From positions 1 to 10,937 of the forward strand of contig CAYYUK010000013.1 of NCBI GenBank assembly GCA_964474895.1: DNA of 10,937 nucleotides, read 5' to 3'. Numbering within the stretch: position 1 is the stretch's first letter; each line of letters opens with the position of its first letter. This document shows positions 1 to 6,790 of this stretch, piece by piece. This stretch comes from CAYFNK01 sp964474895. GTDB taxonomy: Archaea; Nanobdellota; Nanobdellia; SCGC-AAA011-G17; PNOQ01. The position numbers and the translations under genes are program-made. The notes beneath the pieces were generated by a model. It saw nothing but the letters and a program-made list of their open reading frames with translations. It ran no database searches and was not told where the DNA came from.

Positions 1-3000
1 GTTTCCCTCATAAGTATAATTATAATTCTCTTGTGAGATGTTAAACATCTCAGAATTATTCCAAGAAGACCATGAACCAGAATTATTGTTTCTATAATAA
101 ATATAGACTTTGTCCAATACAGAGTATTCCACAAAGGTAGAATTTATTGTAACCGTTGCGTTTGGATCTAAGTTGTCGATTAGTGTGGGGTCATTTGAAA
201 CTTGATCTATCGCTGGGGGTGTTGCATCAGAAACTTCTGCAACAATTAACGTTGAATTATATTTTCCAGCTATATCATAAACTGTTATATTGCAAGTTAT
301 ATTTCCTGCATTAACATCTGAAGAATTCAATGTAATATTAACCGAAGATTCATTAACCAAAGAACTAGAAAGTCTTATCGAAGATGAAATATTATTATAC
401 AAAACAGTATCAGAACCATCAAGCCCTGGACCAGTTACATTTATCACAGCATAATCCAAGAATGAATCATCTAGCCAATATGAATGGAATGTTACATTTG
501 CTTGATCTGTTGTAGAAATACTTCCATTACTAGAATAATAAGGATTGCCAGTGTCCGATGTTTCTTCCAAATCTTGGGAAACTATAAGGGGATTTTGTAA
601 TTTATCATACATTTGATCAACAAAATCATATTCTCTTAATCCGTTGTAGATTAATTTAGCAGTCTTAGTATAAAAAAAGTCTCCAGAATTTATTGTTTGT
701 GATGTAGAATCTATAATTCCCTGCTGATAATAATCATAGCTGGAATCCTCAATAATTGAAAAAGAAGGGTTATTTGTAGTTGAAAAACTTTGATTCAAGA
801 ATATTTCTCCAATTGCATTTCCCAACAGAGTATCATAAAACGTAATCCATTTCATATTTTGATCTAAATTTGAAACCGTTGCTAAAGTTTCATTTGTTAT
901 AATATCAGATGAATTTTCATATGCACATAACGAAAATAGCCCATCATCAACTATCACCCCGTTAATGTAAAAATTCTTCCAATCTTGAGATCCTGTAGTG
1001 GTTTGATTTTTTTCACAAATAGCTTGATAGTTTTTAGAATAAACCTTACAGTTATATGTGTAAGGTTTAGAAGAATCATCATTAGATTGACCAGATATGT
1101 TAAAAATATATAATACTGGTCCTTCCACGTTACTTACAGAAACAGAATTATCTGCCCTGCTTGAATAAGTAGTTAACCCAATTTGATATTCGGGATAATA
1201 ATCTATTGGTTGTACTCCTGACAACGTAGAATTTGTGCCTATTGCATTATAAACATCTTGCATTAATCCCCCAGTTGATGTATTGAAAAAAGTTGTAAAA
1301 TAAGAATTAGACACCTTATATTGATCCGAAGTATTTGAATATGTTAAATCTGTTGTATAATTCTTTTGCAAACTGGATTTAGAAGTTACCACATAATACT
1401 CTCTAGTCTCAGACTGATTTATACTAGACAAAAATACAAGATTGGCGGAATAAAGGTCACCGGAAGATTGATTTAAATTATATATTTGAGAAGGAATTTC
1501 AAGATAAGAACTTCCATTATATGCCAAAACCCTAACACTATCATTGTTTTGTTCATACGTAAAATTAATACTTACATCAACAGGTTCAAAGAATCTCTTC
1601 ATTGTTCCGGGCTCGGTCACATTTATCTTTCTTCTAAAAGCAAATGGATTTCCATCTTCATCCGTATAATTTCCTTGCCAGGTCTCTCCTTGATAAAAAA
1701 CATCTTGCCAATCTTGTGAATTAATTGTTACATCATACCAACCTTGAGAACCATTCAGTGTATAATTATAAACAAAAAGATTAGAAACGTTCACCATATT
1801 ATCTTCATTCACCCAAATATTGCTATCGGAATCAGTTATAGTTACAGTTGGCGTCATCGTTCCAGTAAGATTAGTTCTAATCTCAATAGTAGTGCCATTA
1901 GAAAAATAAGACCTTGCCATATTTTTTTCATAAGTCTCAACATAATAATGATCCAAAGAAGGAATAACTGAATAATCAACAGTTACATTGTATAGCTCAG
2001 GCATATAACTAACATTATCTGTTTCAAATTCAAATTTGTATTGAAAATAAGAGTTATTATCTAAAGTTAAGTTTTGGGGTGATAAATCAGAAATATCTGT
2101 CCAATTCTCGCCAGCACAACTTTGATCATCACATGTTCTTGCAGATAAATTTAGTTTGGTAGCACCCCTTTCATAAAGATTCATTATTTCCTCTTCAGAT
2201 AAAGTTCTATTCCAGATAGCAAATTCATCAAGTTGACCTTCCCAATCATAGCCATTACTGGAAGAAATGGCCATTGTACTATCTGATGGATCACTATATG
2301 TTGCATTTCCACACCAAGTTCCATCAATATACAACTGAGTTTTGGCAGGATCAATTATAGTAGTATAAAGATGCCATTCATCTGCATCATCTGGAATATT
2401 ACAAAAAGTGTTGGATGCCCCATTCCAAGTGTTCAAATGAATTCCACCAACATAAAAAAGCAAATCTGGACCACCAGTACCCCCATTATTAATACACCAC
2501 AACATATCAATAGGACCCACTGCAGAAGATTTGGCCCATGTAGAAATTGTAACAGTGGAAGGGAGATCAATTGATATATCTATATAATCCGTAGTCCCAT
2601 CAAAAATACATGAACTGCCAAGTTTGCCATCAACACCAACACAAGTTCCACTTCCACTAAAATAAGCAGTACCATCATTCCCATTACCAGATGAGTCTAC
2701 AATTGTGCCACCATTTCCAACCCCATCATTCAAATGCCACAATCCAATATTACCAGTCATATTTATTCCGCCAAGATTAGACTCAATTTCCCCATCATCT
2801 GCAAGTTCCAAACCATAATAGTTACCAGAAACCCAGCTTATGTTATTCCACTGCGAACTAGTTGTAGCATAAAAAATTTGACTTAAATAAGTGCCATTAA
2901 AATAAGTAGAGTTTAATTGAACGAAACCTGAAGAATTATAAAAAGTTCTATTATAAATACCATCATCAAACCCACTCTGAGAATTATCAACAAATGTTGA

Positions 3001-3084
3001 AGCAATTACAATTCCAAAAAAAGAAAATACAAGAACAATTAGAATACTAAATATCTTCTTCCAATTACCAACACCAAACTTCAT
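1..3084 (-). CDS. Large secreted LamG-domain surface protein, 3' end outside window
   Basis: The minus frame is open from the ATG at 3084 to the left edge: 1028 codons with no stop, so the C-terminus is missing. Residues 1-28 form a signal peptide or N-terminal anchor (basic KK at 9-10, then a hydrophobic stretch ending near ala 28). Residues about 115-308 are a LamG-like jellyroll lectin domain: GLWHLND at 114-120, DSSGNGNDGT at 130-139, and the closing pattern of LDEFAIWNRTLS then EEEIMNLYERGA. Residues about 480-570 resemble beta-sandwich segments seen in some glycosidase-like archaeal surface proteins (EPGTMKRFFEPVDV, then a YYVV edge). An Ig-like domain probably begins near residue 955 (TPPAIDQV). 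I count about 50 N-x-S/T sequons by hand, typical of an N-glycosylated exoprotein. Role is probably carbohydrate binding or cell-cell contact; the ligand is unknown. The start overlaps the stop of the preceding small HTH gene (ATGA), and a G-run at 3098-3102 lies 13 bases before it. Confidence 0.85.
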   Translation of the reverse strand, partial: MKFGVGNWKKIFSILIVLVFSFFGIVIASTFVDNSQSGFDDGIYNRTFYNSSGFVQLNSTYFNGTYLSQIFYATTSSQWNNISWVSGNYYGLELADDGEIESNLGGINMTGNIGLWHLNDGVGNGGTIVDSSGNGNDGTAYFSGSGTCVGVDGKLGSSCIFDGTTDYIDISIDLPSTVTISTWAKSSAVGPIDMLWCINNGGTGGPDLLFYVGGIHLNTWNGASNTFCNIPDDADEWHLYTTIIDPAKTQLYIDGTWCGNATYSDPSDSTMAISSSNGYDWEGQLDEFAIWNRTLSEEEIMNLYERGATKLNLSARTCDDQSCAGENWTDISDLSPQNLTLDNNSYFQYKFEFETDNVSYMPELYNVTVDYSVIPSLDHYYVETYEKNMARSYFSNGTTIEIRTNLTGTMTPTVTITDSDSNIWVNEDNMVNVSNLFVYNYTLNGSQGWYDVTINSQDWQDVFYQGETWQGNYTDEDGNPFAFRRKINVTEPGTMKRFFEPVDVSINFTYEQNNDSVRVLAYNGSSYLEIPSQIYNLNQSSGDLYSANLVFLSSINQSETREYYVVTSKSSLQKNYTTDLTYSNTSDQYKVSNSYFTTFFNTSTGGLMQDVYNAIGTNSTLSGVQPIDYYPEYQIGLTTYSSRADNSVSVSNVEGPVLYIFNISGQSNDDSSKPYTYNCKVYSKNYQAICEKNQTTTGSQDWKNFYINGVIVDDGLFSLCAYENSSDIITNETLATVSNLDQNMKWITFYDTLLGNAIGEIFLNQSFSTTNNPSFSIIEDSSYDYYQQGIIDSTSQTINSGDFFYTKTAKLIYNGLREYDFVDQMYDKLQNPLIVSQDLEETSDTGNPYYSSNGSISTTDQANVTFHSYWLDDSFLDYAVINVTGPGLDGSDTVLYNNISSSIRLSSSLVNESSVNITLNSSDVNAGNITCNITVYDIAGKYNSTLIVAEVSDATPPAIDQVSNDPTLIDNLDPNATVTINSTFVEYSVLDKVYIYYRNNNSGSWSSWNNSEMFNISQENYNYTYEGN

Positions 3085-3263
3085 TTAATCAACAATTCCC
3101 CCTTTAATTTTAAAATCTCCTCTGCATCCTTGATCTTTCTAATTGCATTGTTATAAAAAGAAGACACAGCAGGTTGAGAAATTTTCAATTTCTTGGCAAT
3201 CTGTAATTGGGTTAATCCTTTCTTTTTTAATTTCAAAATTTCGATTTCTTTCTCAGTTATCAT
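3081..3263 (-). CDS. Small Tfx/LuxR-like helix-turn-helix DNA-binding protein (60 aa)
   Basis: This is a 60-residue protein that is almost entirely one helix-turn-helix domain. Residues 3-14 form the first helix (EKEIEILKLKKK), GLTQLQIAKKLKIS (16-29) is the helix-turn, and QPAVSSFYNNAIRKIKDAEEI (30-50) is the recognition helix and its extension. The pattern is that of sigma-70 region 4/LuxR-type HTHs and of the N-terminal part of the archaeal Tfx family; no ligand or dimer domain is visible. It is most likely a sequence-specific transcription regulator. Its TGA stop overlaps the ATG of the large LamG surface gene (ATGA at 3084-3081), so the two are co-transcribed and probably translationally coupled. 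That suggests it regulates its own surface-protein operon. Its promoter lies in the 111-base divergent gap shared with the ribose-1,5-bisphosphate isomerase gene, so effects on that operon are also possible. Confidence 0.8.
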   Translation of the reverse strand: MITEKEIEILKLKKKGLTQLQIAKKLKISQPAVSSFYNNAIRKIKDAEEILKLKGELLIK

Positions 3264-3275
3264 TATAGCCCTAAT

Positions 3276-3302
3276 AAGTTATATTCACACTACAAGTTAT
3301 AT
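3276..3302. repeat. Two direct copies of AAGTTATAT at 18-base spacing, candidate operator
   Basis: The 9-mer AAGTTATAT occurs at 3276-3284 and again at 3294-3302, a start-to-start distance of 18 bases, which is a little under two helical turns. Both copies lie between the minus-strand TATA box and the start of the HTH gene, where a bound regulator could block or tune transcription. The sequence is AT-rich, so chance is not excluded, and its role as an operator is inference. Confidence 0.35.
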
Positions 3303-3304
3303 AC

Positions 3305-3312
3305 TATATAAA
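3305..3312 (-). promoter_or_regulatory. TATA box for the HTH-surface protein operon
   Basis: On the minus strand this reads TTTATATA, about 42-49 bases before the HTH ATG at 3263. With the usual archaeal spacing of about 25 bases, transcription would start near 3283, giving a leader of about 20 bases. A second TATA-like stretch (TATATAAC, 3296-3303) would give a shorter leader, so the exact box is uncertain. Confidence 0.5.
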
Positions 3313-3344
3313 TCTTTTTACCAAACTGCGTGCTTAAGAAAAAG

Positions 3345-3353
3345 CTTAAATAA
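3345..3353 (+). promoter_or_regulatory. TATA box for the isomerase-HAD-RuBisCO operon
   Basis: CTTAAATAA is centred about 26 bases before the ATG at 3375, the distance at which archaeal TBP/TFB would start transcription at or within a few bases of the start codon. No Shine-Dalgarno sequence is seen before this ATG, which fits a leaderless mRNA. Confidence 0.6.
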
Positions 3354-3374
3354 CAAAACTCCAAAAATAATGTT

Positions 3375-4178
3375 ATGTCTTCATTCAATCAAATTCTAAA
3401 TGATATCAAATCAGTAAAGATTCAGGGGGCAACAAACATAGCAAAAGCAGGCCTAAAAGCATTAAAACTCCAAAGTGACGCAACGTCAATAAGAAAAATT
3501 CTAAATACAAGACCAACCGAACCTTGCTTACAAAACGCAGTAAAATACGCAAAAACAACAAACACAGATGTTGCGCACCATTTCCTAAATAGTCTACAAA
3601 AAAGGACAACATTAATCGGTGAAAGTATAATAAAAAATAACTCAACAATATTCACACATTGCCATTCTTCAACAGTAATAGATATTTTAGCCAAATCAAA
3701 AGAACATAACAAAAATTTCGAAGTGTTCTGCACTGAAACAAGACCCCTCCTACAAGGAAGGAAAACTGCAAGAGATCTAAACAGACTAAAAATTAAAACT
3801 ACATGCATAGCAGATTCAGCATCACATGACTTTCTAAAAGAATCAGATATTTTCTTACTTGGAGCAGATCAAATAACAAAAGATGGAGAAATAATCAATA
3901 AAATAGGTAGTGCATTATTTGCAGAGATAGCATACAACCACAAAGTACCATTATACATCTGCACAAATGCTTGGAAATATTCAGAAAAAAACTTAAAAAT
4001 AGAAGAAAGAAATCCGAATGAGATCTGGGACCAGGACTTGAAATATGTAACAGTAGAAAACCCTGCCTTTGGTAAAATAAACCAAAAATACATAAAAGGA
4101 ATAATTTCGGAATTAGGAATACTTCCTGTAAAAAAATTCTTAAAACAAGTTAAAAAAACATATCCCTGGATACAATGA
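3375..4178 (+). CDS. e2b2: Ribose-1,5-bisphosphate isomerase (R15P isomerase, e2b2)
   Basis: The enzyme converts ribose 1,5-bisphosphate into ribulose 1,5-bisphosphate, the RuBisCO substrate, in the archaeal AMP pathway. It belongs to the eIF2B alpha/MtnA/R15P isomerase family. Visible motifs are KIQGATNIAKA (15-25, sugar-phosphate binding loop), NTRPTEPCLQNAVKYA (44-59), THCHSST (94-100, Cys96), TETRPLLQGRKTA (120-132), GADQI (163-167, Asp165) and INKIGSALFAEIA (174-186). Cys96 and Asp165 are 69 residues apart, matching the catalytic Cys133 and Asp202 known in the Thermococcus kodakarensis enzyme. At 267 residues it is shorter than that protein (322); most of the loss is in the N-terminal helical domain. 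It is the first gene of the operon with the HAD phosphatase (4-base ATGA overlap) and RuBisCO. The alternative, an aIF2B-like translation factor subunit, is unlikely because the catalytic pair and the genomic context are both present. Confidence 0.92.
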   Translation: MSSFNQILNDIKSVKIQGATNIAKAGLKALKLQSDATSIRKILNTRPTEPCLQNAVKYAKTTNTDVAHHFLNSLQKRTTLIGESIIKNNSTIFTHCHSSTVIDILAKSKEHNKNFEVFCTETRPLLQGRKTARDLNRLKIKTTCIADSASHDFLKESDIFLLGADQITKDGEIINKIGSALFAEIAYNHKVPLYICTNAWKYSEKNLKIEERNPNEIWDQDLKYVTVENPAFGKINQKYIKGIISELGILPVKKFLKQVKKTYPWIQ

Positions 4179-4819
4179 TAATTTGCTTTGATTTAGATGG
4201 AACTTTGGTAAACACTGAAAGATGGATAGTCAAGGCTATACAAGAAACTCTAAAAAAACATGGAATGAAAATAACAAAAAAGAAAATATATCAATCTTGG
4301 GGGATTAATTTGCGTGTCCTACTAAAGAAAAACTTTCCACATTTAAAAAAAGAAGATATAATAACAATTACAAACGAATTTGATGAAACAAGAAAAAAAA
4401 CAATAAATAGAGTTAAACCATTCAAAAATACCAAAAAAACTTTAGTAATACTTTCAAAAAAGTATAAATTAGGATTACTAAGCAACAACGCACATCAGAT
4501 GATAGAAGAAATACTAAAAACAACTAAAATCAACAAAAAACTATTCAAAGTAATAATTGGAGATGATGAAGTAAGAAAACCAAAACCATTCCCAAATGAA
4601 GTATACAAAGCAGAAAGAAAATTAGGTAAAAAAGTAAAGTTCATGGTGGGAGACACAATACAAGATATTAAAACTGCAAAAGCTGCAAAATTAAAATCAA
4701 TTATAATACTCACAGGACCAAAATCAACCTGGAAAGGATTAAAAAGTGCAGATTTCCTAATCAAAGACATAAAAGAACTTCCAAGAATAATAAAAGAGGC
4801 AGAATGTCACAATACTTAA
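4175..4819 (+). CDS. HAD-family phosphatase (phosphoglycolate phosphatase-like) in RuBisCO operon
   Basis: A cytosolic 214-residue haloacid dehalogenase-superfamily hydrolase. All four HAD motifs are present: DLDGT (6-10; Asp6 nucleophile, Asp8 acid/base), SNN with Ser103 (motif II), KPKP with Lys135 (motif III), and GDTIQD (159-164; Asp160 and Asp164 for Mg2+). The insert between motif I and II (about 15-85) is helical, a subclass I cap like that of Gph and CbbY phosphatases. It sits between R15P isomerase (ATGA overlap) and RuBisCO (16-base overlap), so it is surely made with them. From this context, likely substrates are 2-phosphoglycolate, produced by RuBisCO oxygenase activity, or misfire/inhibitor sugar bisphosphates such as xylulose 1,5-bisphosphate; the substrate cannot be read from the sequence. 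General sugar or nucleotide phosphatase activity is the alternative. Confidence 0.85.
   Translation: MIICFDLDGTLVNTERWIVKAIQETLKKHGMKITKKKIYQSWGINLRVLLKKNFPHLKKEDIITITNEFDETRKKTINRVKPFKNTKKTLVILSKKYKLGLLSNNAHQMIEEILKTTKINKKLFKVIIGDDEVRKPKPFPNEVYKAERKLGKKVKFMVGDTIQDIKTAKAAKLKSIIILTGPKSTWKGLKSADFLIKDIKELPRIIKEAECHNT
4796..4799 (+). promoter_or_regulatory. Ribosome binding site (GAGG) deciding the RuBisCO start
   Basis: GAGG ends four bases before the ATG at 4804 and lies inside the end of the HAD gene. It supports the ATG at 4804 as the RuBisCO start despite the 16-base overlap, and indicates internal initiation in the polycistronic mRNA. Confidence 0.55.
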
Positions 4820-6051
4820 ATTTTGTAGATCTAAAATACAAACCAAAAAAATCGGATTTAGTAGTTCTTTTCAGAATTGAACCTGCAAGCGGGATTTCAA
4901 AAAAAGAAGCAATTGGAAGGGTTGCAGCAGAATCAAGCAACGGAACATGGACAACATTATCAACATTAAAACCCCACATAAGAAAAATAAGAGCAAGAGC
5001 CTTTGAATTAAAAGGAAATTATGTAAAAATAGCATATCCATTAGAACTTTTCGAACTTGGAAGTATTCCACAATTAATGAGCTCTGTAGCTGGAAACATT
5101 TTTGGTATGAAAGCAGTAAGAAACTTAAGACTCGAAGATATTTATTTCTCAAAAGAGTATACAAAACATTTCAAAGGACCACAATTTGGAATGAAGGGCA
5201 TAAGAAAATATATGAAAATAAAAGAAAGGCCAATGATAGCAACAGTACCAAAACCAAAAGTAGGGCTAACAACAAAAGAACATACAAAAGTAATTCTAGA
5301 TTCTTGGATAGGTGGAGTAGACTTTGCAAAAGACGATGAAAACCTAACTTCTCAAAACTTTAACAAATTTGAAGAGAGAGTTAAACATGCAGCAAAAGCA
5401 AGAGATAAAGCTGAAAAAATAACTGGAGAAAAAAAAGATTATTTCATCAACATAAGTGCAGAAACTGATGAAATGATAAGAAGGGCAGAAATAGTAAAAG
5501 ATCATAATTTCAAATATGTAATGGCAGATATTCTAACTGTTGGTTGGGCAGGAATGCAAACCTTAAGAAAAGAAACCCAACACTTAAAGTTAGCAATCCA
5601 TGCACACAGAGCATTCCATGCTGCATTTGACAGAAACCCAAAACACGGAATGTCAATGCTGGCATTAGCAAAAATCTCAAGATTAATAGGGGTAGATAAC
5701 ATTCATATTGGAACTGTAGTTGGAAAATTGGTTGGAAACAAAAAAGAAGTTCTCGACATACAAAAAGAGATAACAACTAAGCTAGAAGGAATAAAAGATA
5801 CCATCCCAGTTTCATCTGGTGGACTCCATCCGGGACTAACTCCCTATATCATAAAAACACTTGGAAAAGATATCGTACTTCAGGCTGGAGGGGGAATACA
5901 TGGTCATCCAAAAGGATCAAAACAGGGTGCGATGGCATTAAGACAATCAGTAAATGCAACACTAAACAATATTTCACTAAAAAATTATTCAAAATCAAAT
6001 CCAGAATTAAAAACAGCACTAAAAAAATGGAAAAAAACTAGACCAATTTAG
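4804..6051 (+). CDS. rbcL: Form III ribulose-1,5-bisphosphate carboxylase large subunit (RuBisCO)
   Basis: It carboxylates ribulose 1,5-bisphosphate to two 3-phosphoglycerates in the AMP pathway. Every active-site element I can locate is intact (spinach number in brackets): Glu43 [60] with Thr and Trp in GTWT, Asn98 [123] in GNIFG, KPK at 150-152 [Lys175, Lys177], FAKDDEN with Lys176 [201, carbamylated], Asp178 [203] and Glu179 [204], HRA with His268 [294] and Arg269 [295], His301 [327], loop-6 Lys308 [334] in GKLVG, SGG at 338-340 [379-381] and GGG at 362-364 [403-405]. Phrases such as SSGGLHPG and QAGGGIHGHPKG and the C-terminal NPELKTALKKW are typical of archaeal form III, which needs no small subunit. 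The length of 415 is slightly below the usual 420-445. It is the last gene of the isomerase-HAD operon, and its 3' end overlaps the convergent dph6-like gene by 14 bases. The exact form III subclade needs a tree. Confidence 0.96.
   Translation: MSQYLNFVDLKYKPKKSDLVVLFRIEPASGISKKEAIGRVAAESSNGTWTTLSTLKPHIRKIRARAFELKGNYVKIAYPLELFELGSIPQLMSSVAGNIFGMKAVRNLRLEDIYFSKEYTKHFKGPQFGMKGIRKYMKIKERPMIATVPKPKVGLTTKEHTKVILDSWIGGVDFAKDDENLTSQNFNKFEERVKHAAKARDKAEKITGEKKDYFINISAETDEMIRRAEIVKDHNFKYVMADILTVGWAGMQTLRKETQHLKLAIHAHRAFHAAFDRNPKHGMSMLALAKISRLIGVDNIHIGTVVGKLVGNKKEVLDIQKEITTKLEGIKDTIPVSSGGLHPGLTPYIIKTLGKDIVLQAGGGIHGHPKGSKQGAMALRQSVNATLNNISLKNYSKSNPELKTALKKWKKTRPI
6021..6037 (-). terminator. Two T7 tracts just after the dph6-like stop, candidate terminator
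   Basis: On the minus strand the stop codon is followed at once by seven T, then CCA, then seven T. Archaeal RNA polymerase stops at such oligo-T runs without needing a hairpin. The tract lies within the lysine-rich C-terminus of the RuBisCO coding sequence. Function is inferred. Confidence 0.4.
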
Positions 6052-6712
6052 CTTTCTTTATTAAAAAAACACCTGCGTGATTCTCATATTCTATATTTGA
6101 CTCTTCAACAACAACCTCTTTAAAGAAAATTGGCCCATCCAAAACAAAAGTCTCTATTTCCCCACCTTCACCAGCAGGATTAATTTGATATTTATCTCTA
6201 TATTTCTTCAACTTTTCAATTAGCTCATGATTGATTTTCTTCCCTAACCATTTTTCATCTAAAGGATATCCAAAAACACCAACAATCAAAACTTCAAAAC
6301 CAACATCAAGAAGTTCGTTGAGCAACTGAACTTGATCCATGCCCCATAAAGGATTTATACATTCCAACTTCAATTCATCACAAATCTTCTGGATACGCGA
6401 AGCCTGATATTTAGATGCCAACGCCCCTGTAACAATACCTTCTACTCCAAATTTCTCTTTAGCTTCAATTATTAACTCCTTAAGATCTTCCAACTCCCCC
6501 TCTTTCTCCCCCTTGGTGCTCTTAATCAAAATAGGAACATCTATTGCCTTAGCTTGCAATTTAGTCCATTCTATATTTGGAACGTGAAACATATAACTTT
6601 CTGGATTTTCAGAAAAAATAGATAACAAACAAACAACATCATGTTCACTACTTGTTTTATACATAGCATGGCAAGAATCCTTGCCTCCTGAAAACAAAAT
6701 TCCTAATTTCAT
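6038..6712 (-). CDS. dph6: Dph6/archaeal PP-loop ATP pyrophosphatase (diphthine-ammonia ligase-like)
   Basis: The family activates substrates by adenylation; the best-known member, Dph6, amidates diphthine to diphthamide on elongation factor 2. The P-loop SGGKDS is at residues 8-13, GALASKYQASRI at about 95-106 and the PLW motif near 122-124 are family hallmarks, as is GEGGEIETFVLDGPIF in the C-terminal half, so this is the ATP_bind_4 type. The protein has 224 residues, normal for archaeal members, and looks complete. I chose the ATG at 6712 because the protein then begins MKLGILFSGG like its relatives; a TTG four codons upstream is possible but has no support. It converges with RuBisCO and overlaps it by 14 bases. 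It is divergent from the PerM-like gene. Whether the substrate is diphthine is inferred from the family only; no other diphthamide gene is in view. Confidence 0.8.
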   Translation of the reverse strand: MKLGILFSGGKDSCHAMYKTSSEHDVVCLLSIFSENPESYMFHVPNIEWTKLQAKAIDVPILIKSTKGEKEGELEDLKELIIEAKEKFGVEGIVTGALASKYQASRIQKICDELKLECINPLWGMDQVQLLNELLDVGFEVLIVGVFGYPLDEKWLGKKINHELIEKLKKYRDKYQINPAGEGGEIETFVLDGPIFFKEVVVEESNIEYENHAGVFLIKKAKLV

Positions 6713-6760
6713 AGAAATGAACAAAAAAGCTCATTCAAAAAGGTTCCTAAAATCCAAAAA

Positions 6761-6770
6761 TTTATATATA
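6761..6770 (+). promoter_or_regulatory. TATA box for the PerM-like/AMP phosphorylase operon
   Basis: TTTATATATA is centred about 25 bases before the ATG at 6791, preceded by an A-rich stretch (AAAAA) in the BRE position. No ribosome binding site precedes the ATG, so the transcript is probably leaderless. The box is nearly symmetrical and could also serve the divergent dph6-like gene, with a leader of about 25 bases. Confidence 0.6.
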
Positions 6771-6790
6771 GTCTTAAGCAATCTTAATCC

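Noticed and set aside
1486..2574. Three plus-strand open frames of 67-77 codons
   Set aside because: They lie antisense within the continuous surface-protein frame, are rich in Ile and Asn as AT-rich antisense frames are, and have no promoter, ribosome site or recognisable motif.
3193..3399. Plus-strand frame of 68 codons across the divergent promoter region
   Set aside because: It is antisense to the HTH gene and runs into the isomerase gene; its sequence is low-quality and hydrophobic from AT-rich noise.
3375..4178. Translation initiation factor aIF2B subunit
   Set aside because: The catalytic Cys and Asp with the right spacing, and the operon with RuBisCO, favour R15P isomerase.
3406..5776. 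Several minus-strand frames of 65-128 codons under the isomerase, HAD and RuBisCO genes
   Set aside because: They are leucine/phenylalanine-rich shadows of lysine-rich coding sequence on the other strand, where intact motifs prove the true genes.
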